Shown piece after piece: positions 52,145-60,726 of a stretch of 64,000 nt of DNA (positions are counted from its first letter, which is position 1; every line of letters starts with the position of its first letter). The stretch is taken from contig NZ_BMQC01000008.1 in NCBI RefSeq assembly GCF_014647915.1, forward strand, positions 1 through 64,000, given 5' to 3'. A program made the translations under genes and the position numbers. The stretch comes from Pilimelia terevasa (GTDB taxonomy: Bacteria > Actinomycetota > Actinomycetes > Mycobacteriales > Micromonosporaceae). A model generated the notes under the pieces. That model saw only the letters and a list, made by a program, of their open reading frames with translations. It was not told the origin of the DNA and did no database searches.

Positions 52145-52570
52145 GTGACCGGCGGTGGGAGTCGGCCGGCCCGGGTCGAGGACGTGCACGAGCTGGCGTT
52201 GGCCATGCCACACGTCACCATCGACGGCGTCGACGGCGGTAACCCGGTCTACCGGGTGGGCGGGAAGTCGTTCGTGTTCTTCCGCAACCCGCGACCGGAC
52301 GCGACCAACCCTGAAACCGGTGAGCGGTATACGGACGTGATCGTCTTCTGGGTTCCGTCCGAGGCGGACAAGCAGGCCCTGGTCCGGGATGAGGCGTCGC
52401 CGTTCTTCACCACCGCACACTTCAACGGCCACCCCTCGGTTCTCCTGCGAGCCGCCCGAATCGGTGAGCTGACCCACTCGGAGTTGGCGGAGGTGGTTCA
52501 GGACGCGTGGCTGTCCCGCGCGTCAACGCGCCGAGGCACAGCATGGCTCAGCGCGCACCCCCCAACGTAA
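52145..52570 (+). CDS. MmcQ/YjbR-like protein
   Basis: 141 residues from GTG at 52145. It reads RVEDVHELALAMPHVTID, then YRVGGKSFVFFRNPRP and a C-terminal HSELAEVVQDAWLSRAS. This matches the small MmcQ/YjbR DNA-binding-like fold (CyaY-like). Divergent from the GIY-YIG gene across 143 nt. Role unknown. Confidence 0.8.
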   Translation: MTGGGSRPARVEDVHELALAMPHVTIDGVDGGNPVYRVGGKSFVFFRNPRPDATNPETGERYTDVIVFWVPSEADKQALVRDEASPFFTTAHFNGHPSVLLRAARIGELTHSELAEVVQDAWLSRASTRRGTAWLSAHPPT

Positions 52571-52756
52571 TCAGCGTCCTGGCGGCAGGCGCACCTGTTC
52601 GCCGGCGGCCAGGGGACGGCCGAACCTGTGGGCGGGCGCCGCCGGCGTCGCCGTATTCGCCTTGGTGTTGTTCTCGGTGGTCCTTGTCGGTGCCTGTTGT
52701 GAGGTTGACGGCCGCCGCCGGGGGGAGAGGGCTTTGTGGGGTTGAGGATCAGGCGG

Positions 52757-53500
52757 ATGAAGGCGTGTCTCAACGGCGGCCGGCGGGTCGAGGAGCATCC
52801 GGCGGTGCCGGTCACCGCTGAACAGTTGGCTTCGGCGGCGGTTGATGCGGTGGCCGCTGGCGGTGAGGCGCTGCATCTGCATCCGCGGGATCGTCTTGGC
52901 GTCGAGACGCTGGACGCCGGTGATGTGGGTGCAGCCGTCACCGCGGTACGCCGGGGGTGTCCGGGTGTGTCGGTGGGGGTGAGTACGGGTCTGTGGATCA
53001 GCGAGGGTGATGTGCGGCGGCGGTTGGCGGCGGTGGCCCGGTGGGTCGATCTGCCGGTGGCGGCACGGCCGGACTTCGCCTCGGTCAACGTCGGCGAGGC
53101 CGGCTTCGCCGACCTGGTTCAGACCCTGCACCAGGTGGGGGTGGGGGTGGAGGCTGGGGTGTGGTCGACCGCCGACGCCCAAGAGCTGGCGGCCTTCGGT
53201 GCGGCTGGCTGGACACGGATCCTGGTGGAGATCATCGACAGCCCAGCCGAGACGGCCGCCGCCACGGCCGACGTGATACTGGCCCGCCTCGATGAGCTGG
53301 GCGTGGCCGGCCCGCGCCTGCTGCACGGGGAGGAGGCCGCCTGCTGGCAGTTGGTCGCCCACGCCGGCCGGCTGGGCCTGCCTACCCGCATCGGCCTGGA
53401 AGACACGACCATCGGCCCTGACGGCCAACCGGCCACCGACAACGCCCACCTGATCCGGCAGGCCCTGAACCTATGGACCGCAGCCGCCACCTCCCGATAG
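52757..53500 (+). CDS. BKACE-family protein (3-keto-5-aminohexanoate cleavage type)
   Basis: 247 residues from ATG at 52757. The TIM-barrel motifs of this zinc enzyme family are present: KACLNGGRR at the start, ALHLHPRD (metal-binding HxH) near 45, and ARPDFASVNVGEAGF and RILVEIID on later strands, plus GLEDTTIGPDGQPATDN at the end. It is a little shorter than most members (about 270-300). The substrate cannot be told from the sequence. Confidence 0.85.
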   Translation: MKACLNGGRRVEEHPAVPVTAEQLASAAVDAVAAGGEALHLHPRDRLGVETLDAGDVGAAVTAVRRGCPGVSVGVSTGLWISEGDVRRRLAAVARWVDLPVAARPDFASVNVGEAGFADLVQTLHQVGVGVEAGVWSTADAQELAAFGAAGWTRILVEIIDSPAETAAATADVILARLDELGVAGPRLLHGEEAACWQLVAHAGRLGLPTRIGLEDTTIGPDGQPATDNAHLIRQALNLWTAAATSR

Positions 53501-53767
53501 CGCACCACTACGGCTACGACCGCCACCACCAAGACCCACCACCCGACCACCGCGAGACACTTCACCCGACGAACTGAGCCACAACGCCCGCTCTTGCCGA
53601 CGAGAGTGCGTCCCTCGTGCCGATGCCCGAATGCCTATCGAGTTCGTCCACGGAAGAGTTTCTCTAAGCCGACCAAAAGGCACGCAAATAAACGCGTGGA
53701 CAACAATTGAGATTGTTGAGATGATTGGGCTTGTTCACAGTCAGAACGAGCTGATCTAGGTGCATCA

Positions 53768-55669
53768 ATGACGAGAGCGAATCACGATCGCCGAAAAAGC
53801 GATGCCGACAGGAAAGCGCGGAACACTCGGCGCAGGGTCTCGAAAGCAGATTACCTTGGCCGTCGGGTTCCCCCAACGGTTGATGCATATGAAAAGACCA
53901 CGCGAAAGGGCAGCAAGAAGCTTGCACAGGCCCTGATTGCACGCCACACCCTTCGCATGGACTCGATTCGCAAGACGGAACCCAGTCGCCTGGTGCCAAT
54001 TATGTCCGCGTTGGCCCCAATTACAATCCTGGATCTAGCCTTAGTTCGCTCTGGCGCCTCACCAAGGCGACCTCCAGCGGCGTACATTGGCGGGTGGGTA
54101 GATCACTTGGCCTGGGGTGTCGATAGTGTAGTGACTGCCGCTCGGCTGCTGTTGTCGGGGCAGATTGTCGGTGCGGCGGCGGTCGCGCGCAACCAACTTG
54201 AACGATGGACTTTTCATCGCGCGACGGCCGCGAAACTGGAGCAAAGAGCGGGCGAATCGACAGCGGATTTCGTTGCGCGCACCTGGAGCGTCGCCGACAA
54301 CTTCCATGTCGATTGGTTCTCCGGGTGCGCTTCATCCGATCTTCCGGGAGATGAAGAACCATTCTATGGTGAGCCTCCCATTGACCACAAGCACATCACT
54401 ATTTCCGACGGCTCAATAATATGCCCCGCAGTACTATACGAACTACTTAGTGAAGTAATGCATGGGCGCGCGCTGCTCGATGCCGTTGCCTGGGACAGTG
54501 GCGGACTATTGGAGTCAGACCAATGGCCACCCGACATGTATGTCGCTGTCGGGCTTGTGGTCGATACAATCACCCTATGTCTTCGCGAACTACGGGTGGC
54601 AGCCGCAGCTCTTGCGAAGCAGGATGGCAGCGAAATGGGGGTCGAGATCTTGAAGCGAAGTCTCGATACCTTCTCGGAGGCGGAAGACCACGTCCTCGAA
54701 ATAGCGGAAGATTCCGCGGCGACGCCGACGGGAATGCGCTTTTGCGCCCCACCTCTTGCGACCTTGGTCCCGCTGCTCCCCAACGAAGGACTGAGCCTTC
54801 CAGTGGTGCGGTCTGTTTCTAGTTTGGGTCGGATATATAATGCTGTTCTTGCTGGCCAGCGGCCGGCCGGCCGTCTTTTCCGAGACGACGAGTTGGCTAT
54901 GTATGCCTTTGCCTGGCATCGCGCGCGCAGTATGCGCGCAGCAAGAGTCGCTCTCGCCTGGGAGAAGCAAAAGGTCGGAGACAGTTTCAACTTAGATAGT
55001 CTTACAAACCGAGCCACCACGTGGGTCTTGCTGACTGAGGCAGCTTCTTTGGTTGGCCGCTGGCATCACCGGCCACCACCTGCCGCGGCTGCGACGCTTA
55101 TCGGTACGGCGCTTCGATCCGCCTACTGGCTTTGGTTGGAGGACGATGACAGGGCCATGAGCGTCTTGCGATGCGTGCTGGAACAATTGGCCCGACTCCG
55201 CGCGTGGCGGTTGAAGCCTGCAAGGGCGGCGATGTTGGAAAGTCGCCCGGAGACAACGCCGCGAGATTGGCTTGAGGCTGCAGGATGGAAGCGACTCACT
55301 GCTCTGAACAGAGCGTTGGGGGAGCTCGCTCATACTAAGGCAACGTCACGCTGGAGCGGCGCCCGAGAATTACTGGCAAAGTTCCAACAAGACATCAATG
55401 AAGAAGATGCTATCTATACGGCCAGAGGGGCCGCCCTTGACTTTGTGGCGGAGCTCTTAGCTCGGGAGTTAGCAGCCGAAGTGAGTGAGATTTCGCCAAC
55501 CATTTCAGAAGGACTGCTTCGCCTATTTCTGGAGATCGGATTGTGTTCGGAACAGCATTCCTACTCGCTCGAGTCTCGGTTCAACCACATATGGAGCCAT
55601 CGGACTACCAGCCTTGGTGACAGCGACTTCATTCTGCTTCCCGACCTTTGGCCGCAACAAACACTATAG
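53768..55669 (+). CDS. Large hypothetical protein of the lower-G+C module
   Basis: 633 residues. A basic N terminus (DRRKSDADRKARNTRRR) is followed by an all-helical soluble protein. No Walker, nuclease or protease motif is evident. Notable segments are SAARLLLSGQ-type helices near 120-150 and YELLSEVMHGRALLDAV near 225. The latter has an Arg/His helix that faintly recalls HEPN-like helices, but not convincingly. Ribosome site weak. Codon use and G+C (four lines sampled at 47-62%) differ from the flanks, so it was probably acquired separately. Confidence 0.6.
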   Translation: MTRANHDRRKSDADRKARNTRRRVSKADYLGRRVPPTVDAYEKTTRKGSKKLAQALIARHTLRMDSIRKTEPSRLVPIMSALAPITILDLALVRSGASPRRPPAAYIGGWVDHLAWGVDSVVTAARLLLSGQIVGAAAVARNQLERWTFHRATAAKLEQRAGESTADFVARTWSVADNFHVDWFSGCASSDLPGDEEPFYGEPPIDHKHITISDGSIICPAVLYELLSEVMHGRALLDAVAWDSGGLLESDQWPPDMYVAVGLVVDTITLCLRELRVAAAALAKQDGSEMGVEILKRSLDTFSEAEDHVLEIAEDSAATPTGMRFCAPPLATLVPLLPNEGLSLPVVRSVSSLGRIYNAVLAGQRPAGRLFRDDELAMYAFAWHRARSMRAARVALAWEKQKVGDSFNLDSLTNRATTWVLLTEAASLVGRWHHRPPPAAAATLIGTALRSAYWLWLEDDDRAMSVLRCVLEQLARLRAWRLKPARAAMLESRPETTPRDWLEAAGWKRLTALNRALGELAHTKATSRWSGARELLAKFQQDINEEDAIYTARGAALDFVAELLARELAAEVSEISPTISEGLLRLFLEIGLCSEQHSYSLESRFNHIWSHRTTSLGDSDFILLPDLWPQQTL

Positions 55670-55873
55670 TGACGGTCCGGATGCTTGCGCTAGCCGCGCC
55701 TCTGTCCGTGCCGAATTCAAGGCTGGCGCGGCATCTTCTTCTGCCGCGAGGCGGCGCGCCGCGGCAGTGTAAATTGCGTGGATCAGGTCGATATCTGGTT
55801 GTGCCGAGGAGAGTGCGTCCGCCGGTGCCAACGAGAAGTATTCAATCGTCCCGCTCCGGGCACTCGGAGCCAT
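55664..55873 (-). CDS. Small hypothetical protein in the lower-G+C module
   Basis: 69 residues, starting 25 nt after the stop of the 352-residue gene on the same strand. It reads IEYFSLAPADALSSAQPDID, LIHAIYTAAARRLAAEED and an Ala/Glu tail. Its stop overlaps the end of the 633-residue gene by 6 nt across the palindrome CACTATAGTG. Compactness suggests it is real. No family recognised. Confidence 0.45.
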   Translation of the reverse strand: MAPSARSGTIEYFSLAPADALSSAQPDIDLIHAIYTAAARRLAAEEDAAPALNSARTEARLAQASGPSL

Positions 55874-55897
55874 CAGCGGTCAATGTCGCTGCGGTCC

Positions 55898-56956
55898 TCA
55901 CGACCCTACGATGAATACTACGCCATTCGCCGAAACGACCACCCCTAGACCCGCATCAGCCGCCAGATGGGTCCTAGCCAACGCTTGCGATAGGCCACTC
56001 TTACTAATCCGATCCACCTCCAGGCGCGGGATGTCGGCAGGAATTTTCGCAAATAGCCGACATATGCCAATGGCCACGTCACGAATAGTCTCGGCAGGAG
56101 CCCGGGAACTCAGGCCCTGCTCCACGCAGGTCGCGACCAACTGGTCTGCATCGGGCTCAAATTGGGCAGAGTTCCAGGCTCCCACTTGTATCCACACCAT
56201 TGTGGCCACAAGGTTGCTAGAGGTGTCGTCCCTATGGAGGCCATTAAGCAGTGGAAGGTCGTGCTGATGGGGCGCCACGATTGCCATGACCTCACTGTAT
56301 GGGGCTACGAATGTCGCTATTTTGAATAGCTCCTCGTCCGATTCCCGCAGCGAATTTTCGAAATTCTCGAAATCTGACGGCGAGTACGTCCATCCTTGAA
56401 GGGACTCCAGCTTGGCGCGGATTGCTTTCTCCACACTACTTTCGACCTGGAACGATTCAATCTCAATCGCTGTCTGCCAGGTATCTTCCGGCGTGGCAGA
56501 AAGGAAAGTAAACTGCGTTTCGCCTTGCGTGAAAAAGTCATAGACGGCACAGATCATATATCTCTGCCGTTGCTCAATATCAACCGCCTGGAGGCCGGGA
56601 ACAAGTTTCGGCAGATCTGCGACGGCACCGCCCAGTGTCTCGATCCAATTCAAAACGTCGGTAGCATTTGCTGTGACGCTCGGGTCGTGCTTCGCTTCGT
56701 TCGCGACATCTCTCAAGGAATCCAAAGCGTCCACGGCACGAGCGGTCCATCCAAGCTTGCGCAGTTCCTCAACGATGCCCTTCAGGTGCATGGAGGACCA
56801 CTGCGGCTGGGCCTTCTTGAGACTCGACTCCCATAAGGCGGCCATATCCCGCGCCGCAGCACCTACATCGTACGGAGAATATCCGCTGCGCATGCGGTCA
56901 TGGAGGTTGTGACCAATCTCGCCAGTGCGGGCTGTCAATCGATTCTGCAATTTCAT
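55898..56956 (-). CDS. Hypothetical protein of the lower-G+C module
   Basis: 352 residues. The first half is helical (MAALWESSLKKAQPQW, GIVEELRKLGWTARAVDALDSLRDVANEAKHDP), with the last part resembling an AbiEi/HEPN-type helical scaffold only loosely. The middle (AVYDFFTQGETQFTFL) and the C-terminal half are mixed. No known catalytic motif. Its ribosome site GGGAG sits in a hairpin that may block translation. It converges with the 633-residue gene. Confidence 0.6.
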   Translation of the reverse strand: MKLQNRLTARTGEIGHNLHDRMRSGYSPYDVGAAARDMAALWESSLKKAQPQWSSMHLKGIVEELRKLGWTARAVDALDSLRDVANEAKHDPSVTANATDVLNWIETLGGAVADLPKLVPGLQAVDIEQRQRYMICAVYDFFTQGETQFTFLSATPEDTWQTAIEIESFQVESSVEKAIRAKLESLQGWTYSPSDFENFENSLRESDEELFKIATFVAPYSEVMAIVAPHQHDLPLLNGLHRDDTSSNLVATMVWIQVGAWNSAQFEPDADQLVATCVEQGLSSRAPAETIRDVAIGICRLFAKIPADIPRLEVDRISKSGLSQALARTHLAADAGLGVVVSANGVVFIVGS

Positions 56957-56963
56957 GCACTAC

Positions 56964-56991
56964 ACTCCCAGCTTCTGCTCATTCTGGGAGT
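56964..56991 (-). promoter_or_regulatory. Hairpin that would cover the ribosome site of the 352-residue gene
   Basis: In the mRNA, ACTCCCAG pairs with CTGGGAGT around 12 nt. The second arm holds GGGAG, the probable ribosome site 9 nt before the ATG at 56956. Confidence 0.55.
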
Positions 56992-57217
56992 CTATAGGCG
57001 GACGCTGCGCCACAGGCCATTTCTTCGAGGAGGCCGGAGTACACCACGAACTCTCATGCCGCGACGCGCGCGTTCGGGCAGGCGCCCAGACGTCCGACTC
57101 TGCCGAGATCCGGATGTCCGTCAAGACCGTCAACCGGTGAGCTGAAACCGCATGTGAACCCGGCACGCCTCGCTCACTGCGGGCGCTGAGCCGGGCAGGG
57201 CGTGCCACACTGGCGCC

Positions 57218-57589
57218 ATGGCCAGACCTCAGACGGTCGACGAGTACATCGACGGCTTCACCGGACCGGGCCGCGAGCTGCTTGAGCAGGTGCGGGCACT
57301 GGCCCACGAGGCGGTTCCGGAGGCGAGCGAGGCGATCAAGTGGGGTTATCCGGCGTGGGTGCACCTCTCCGGAACGATCCTCTTTATGGTCAGTGGTCAC
57401 GCTAGACACGCAAGCGTCGCGTTCACGCCCAGCACTCGCGAGGGGTTCGATGCCCAGCTCGCCGGCTTCGCCACCGGTAAGGGCACGGTCAAACTCCCAT
57501 ACGGCCAACCTGTGCCGGGCGATTTGTTGCGCCGGATGATCGCGTTTCGCGTACGTGAGCACGAGGACGATGGCGTGCTGTGGATGTGA
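57218..57589 (+). CDS. DUF1801-family protein
   Basis: 123 residues. QTVDEYIDGFTGPGRELLEQVRAL opens it; then EAIKWGYPAWVHLSGTILFM and the ASVAFTPSTREGFD strand are typical of the DUF1801 (YdhG-like) fold, including the conserved WGYP. Single gene, role unknown. Confidence 0.85.
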   Translation: MARPQTVDEYIDGFTGPGRELLEQVRALAHEAVPEASEAIKWGYPAWVHLSGTILFMVSGHARHASVAFTPSTREGFDAQLAGFATGKGTVKLPYGQPVPGDLLRRMIAFRVREHEDDGVLWM

Positions 57590-57841
57590 CCGTGTCGTGT
57601 ATTGGTGAGATCGCTTCCACCTGTCGAAACCAGCGTGCCAGGAGCCGTACGACGCACAGATTCGCCGCCGGCCGCACATCAAACCCAAGGTCAGGGAGGC
57701 GCACGCATCTGCCGCCGAACGTGCGCGCTGCCACTGGGGCCGTCGTGCATCGAATATTCGTCCAGGCGGGGGTCGGACGCTGGCCAGATCACCCACGGGT
57801 GGGCCGCAATGCTGCGGGAGCCCCGGTTACCGTTGCCCATC

Positions 57842-58120
57842 ATGACGACCTACTCCGGTCCGGCGAGGCTGACCCTCGCCGGCGGCACCCAGGTGTCCGG
57901 CACGGCTTCGCTCAGCACCAATCAGCGCGGAGGTATCGAGGGCTGGGGTGGCACGTTCCGTCCGGACCAGACCAGCGCGGACATCCGCAACGCTAGCGAG
58001 GGGCTTTCCCTGGAACTGCCGTACGACCAGATCGGGTCGGTGTCCGTCACCGGCGTCCGGAAGCTGCTCGCGACGCAGATCCTAGTGACACTCACCGGTA
58101 GCGGCCCCGCACCGTTCTGA
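57842..58120 (+). CDS. Hypothetical small beta-rich protein
   Basis: 92 residues from ATG at 57842; an earlier in-frame start at 57602 would add unlikely sequence. It reads GPARLTLAGGTQVSGTASLS, GIEGWGGTFRPDQ and LELPYDQIGSVSVTGVRKLL, a small barrel-like pattern. No ribosome site is obvious. Confidence 0.5.
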   Translation: MTTYSGPARLTLAGGTQVSGTASLSTNQRGGIEGWGGTFRPDQTSADIRNASEGLSLELPYDQIGSVSVTGVRKLLATQILVTLTGSGPAPF

Positions 58121-58207
58121 TTCGCATTCAGGCTACGCTCCACCAAGATCAGCTGCGCTCATCTGCCGCTGGTCGCGCGTCCTAGATGCGAGTGGTCGCG
58201 TTGACGG

Positions 58208-58690
58208 TTACAAAGCTGCCCAGATGAAGCGGATGTCTGGGGCTTTTTCCTCGTTGCCGGAGCCGTCGGTCGTTTCAGCCACGGTGAAGCCGTGGCGTAG
58301 GTAGAACCTTTGCGCTGCGGTGTTGGTCACGAACGTCCAGAGTTGGAGGCCGGCCGGCCGGCGGGATTTCGCGAGCTGGATGAGACGCGAACCCAGCCCC
58401 ATGCCGGTGAAGGCCGGCTCGATGTAGAGCTGGTCCACCCACTCCCCGTCCAGGACCAGCACCCCCAGCGGCCGGCCGTCGGCGTCCTCCGCCAACCACA
58501 CCTCCCGCTCGGGAATGACGACGGTGCGGATCCAATCTCGCACTTCGGCATCGGAGTGCACCGCGGGCGGGATGGCGTCGACCGCGGCTCGCCGGGACCG
58601 GAGGAGAACCTCCGCGACCGCCGGGGCGTCCTCAAGACTGGCGCGTCGAGGCGTCGCTGAATCCACACGTCCTGCATGCGAGAGACCCAT
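58208..58690 (-). CDS. GNAT-family acetyltransferase
   Basis: 160 residues. The acetyl-CoA loop is FTGMGLGSRLIQLA (motif A) after the strand WVDQLYIEPA, and the C-terminal NTAAQRFYLRHGF is motif B. The acceptor is unknown. Stand-alone gene. Confidence 0.88.
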   Translation of the reverse strand: MGLSHAGRVDSATPRRASLEDAPAVAEVLLRSRRAAVDAIPPAVHSDAEVRDWIRTVVIPEREVWLAEDADGRPLGVLVLDGEWVDQLYIEPAFTGMGLGSRLIQLAKSRRPAGLQLWTFVTNTAAQRFYLRHGFTVAETTDGSGNEEKAPDIRFIWAAL

Positions 58691-58773
58691 GGACCGATCA
58701 TCCCGATCCGGAAAGCCCGAGGCAAAGGATAAATCAACTGCCGCGACGCGCGTTCCGATGACGGGGTGTCGGG

Positions 58774-59001
58774 CTAGAGCAGGGTGTCCAGTAGCGCGTC
58801 TGGTCCGGCGGTTTGGATGCCGTGGTCGAGTTCTTCTCGGATCTCTTCGATGGTGTCGTCGTGGCCGAGGACTTCGGGTAGGTCGTTGCTGAGTTCGAAT
58901 TGTTCGAGCAGGTCGTAGGCTTCGCCCAAGGTTGTTGCGCCCGTCTGTTGGGCCCAGCGCAGGGTGTTGCGGGCGGCGTTGGAGGGCGCGAAGTCCTCAT
59001 C
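58774..59001 (-). pseudogene. 5'-truncated gene remnant
   Basis: 75 codons of good coding sequence end at 58774 (SNAARNTLRWAQQ, TLGEAYDLLEQFELSNDL, DDTIEEIREELDHGI). They are closed upstream by an in-frame TGA at 59002-59004 and contain no ATG or GTG start. A helical, acidic protein whose N-terminal part has been lost. Parent family unknown to me. Confidence 0.5.
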
Positions 59002-59026
59002 TCACACGTTGTCCACCAGACAAATT

Positions 59027-59521
59027 TTAGCCAGTCTCGGTGACCGTGGTGGTCTCGGTGCCCGGGCCGGCTGCCGTCTGTCGCGGCCCGGTGGGGGTGT
59101 GTGGGGTGGTGTTGCTGACGTGTCCGGCGATCAGGCGCCACCGGTTGTCTTGGGTGCGGGTCCAGGTGCGGGTGTAGCGGACCCGGGCGTGGAAGGGTTC
59201 GCCGTCGAGGGTGCCTTCCAGCGTGCCGAGGAACCAGGTGATGCCAGTGTCGCCGACCACCAAGACGGTGAGGTCTTCTTCGTCCACCCGGGTCATCGAC
59301 TGTTGGCCGGACTGGTGGAGGTGAAGGTCGTCTTCCTTGGAGTACGGGGCGCCGTCGGGGCCGGTGAAGACGAGCCGGTCATCGATCAACCGATCCAACA
59401 CGGCCACGTCCGAGGTGAGCTGGGCGTGTTGGAGTTGCCGTTCGGCATCGCGTAGCGCTGCGACTGCGGCACCATCGCCACCGCCGGCGGCAAGGGCGTC
59501 TTCGCTGGAGGGCCGGCTCAT
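59027..59521 (-). CDS. SnoaL/DUF4440-type NTF2-like protein
   Basis: 164 residues from ATG at 59521 behind GAGG. ALRDAERQLQHAQLTSDVAVLDRLIDDRLVFTGPDG is the usual N-terminal helix and strand pair of DUF4440 proteins; RYTRTWTRTQDNRWRLIAGH closes the cone. The last 22 residues are a Thr/Glu-rich tail. Substrate unknown. Confidence 0.8.
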   Translation of the reverse strand: MSRPSSEDALAAGGGDGAAVAALRDAERQLQHAQLTSDVAVLDRLIDDRLVFTGPDGAPYSKEDDLHLHQSGQQSMTRVDEEDLTVLVVGDTGITWFLGTLEGTLDGEPFHARVRYTRTWTRTQDNRWRLIAGHVSNTTPHTPTGPRQTAAGPGTETTTVTETG

Positions 59522-59968
59522 CGACACCACCTCACCATCAAACACCTTCAGAGGGCGTGGTGTCGTGTCGCTCCCACACTTGGCGGTCGACTCGAACCCG
59601 TCCAGCCCCTACCCTGCGCCCGGCCCACCCGCGGATCGAGTCGTCGCGCATCCCCACAGCCGAAGCACCGGCAACCCACCCCCCCGGGACCCATCGCCGC
59701 TTACATGGCCGGTCCAGCCCCAGCAGTCGGCAGCACGAAACCCCTCACCGAGCCAGCTACACGCCGATGAACGCGCCGCGATGGGGCGGTACTCGAATGG
59801 GTGACGAAAACAACATCCGACACTCACAGTAACAATGCTTCACGTAGTTGGTGGGTCACCTTGGGTGTGTTCCGTCGGGGGAGCAGCACAGGAGCAACCA
59901 AAGCCCCACAGTGGAGAGACAACACGGGCCGTGGACTGCGTTTCCGCAGGTCACGGCCTTGATCGTTG
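59522..59968. other. Intergenic region left of the tRNA genes
   Basis: No gene or repeat that I can support. I looked for a copy of the tRNA-Arg 3' end elsewhere in the window as an attachment-site partner and did not find one. Confidence 0.5.
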
Positions 59969-60041
59969 CGCGCCCGAAGGGACTCGAACCCCTAACCTTC
60001 TGATCCGTAGTCAGATGCTCTATCCATTGAGCTACGGGCGC
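59969..60041 (-). tRNA. tRNA-Arg(ACG)
   Basis: 73 nt on the minus strand. Acceptor arms GCGCCCG and CGGGCGC pair perfectly with a G discriminator; anticodon loop CTACGGA gives ACG; the T loop GGTTCGAGTCC is standard. CCA is not encoded. Confidence 0.95.
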
Positions 60042-60076
60042 AGGTGCCGGACAAGCATACATGCCGTCCCGGACCG

Positions 60077-60166
60077 CGGAGACTCCGGGATTCGAACCCG
60101 GGAGGGGCGGTTAACCCCAACCGCATTAGCAGTGCGGCGCCATAGACCAGACTAGGCGAAGTCTCC
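60077..60166 (-). tRNA. tRNA-Ser(GCT)
   Basis: 90 nt on the minus strand. Acceptor arms GGAGACT and AGTCTCC pair, with a G discriminator; anticodon GCT in loop CTGCTAA; long variable arm (GGTTGGGGTTAACCGCCCC region) typical of tRNA-Ser; T loop GGTTCGAATCC. Confidence 0.95.
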
Positions 60167-60726
60167 CCCGATGGCCGTTGCGGACCACCGCTCCGGAGCC
60201 TACAGGTCAGCTCCGTCGCCGGGCAAAGCGCGTCACCCCCCCGCGGCTCACCCTTCGAGCCCTCCGTCCCCCGGAGGTGCGGTCCGCAGGCCCGACCGGT
60301 GCGGTGCCCCGGACCGGCCGGGAACCTCGCTGCCGTCCGGTCCGCCAACTCCATGGCCGAAAGGCCGGAGCCAGGCCCCGCGCGGCCCGCCGTATTGGTC
60401 ACTACGAGTGATTGAGTGAGCGCGTTCAGCGGCAGTAGATCGGCGTGTCGCGTCGGTCGTCGGTACAGGTTGATATCTGCCCGCAGACACGGTCGAATGT
60501 GGATGCTGAACTGCGGCGGTACGTACTCGGACGGGAGGGTGTTGCGCCCCGGGACCCCGACACGCAACTTCCATCGCACAGCCTGTGCGATGCGACACGG
60601 AGCGATGCGGCACCCTGACGGAGCGTGCAATGTAGGTGACTGCGTGGAGAACAGGGGTACACCAGCCGCCATCGGTATCTCGGCACTTCGCGCGAGCGAG
60701 CGGACCGTCACGGTAAGGGGATGCTC
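60167..60726. other. Intergenic region upstream of the flavohemoprotein gene
   Basis: No gene supported. The notable element is the palindrome at 60572-60592. Confidence 0.5.
60572..60592 (+). promoter_or_regulatory. Perfect palindromic operator candidate
   Basis: CATCGCACAG and CTGTGCGATG flank a single C. It lies 134 nt before the flavohemoprotein start. A dimeric regulator, possibly nitric-oxide- or oxygen-responsive, is likely; its identity is not visible. Confidence 0.7.

Noticed and set aside
59969-60041. tRNA-Arg 3' end as attachment site of the element
   Set aside because: No second copy of the 3' end was found in the window and no integrase lies nearby; the idea cannot be supported here.
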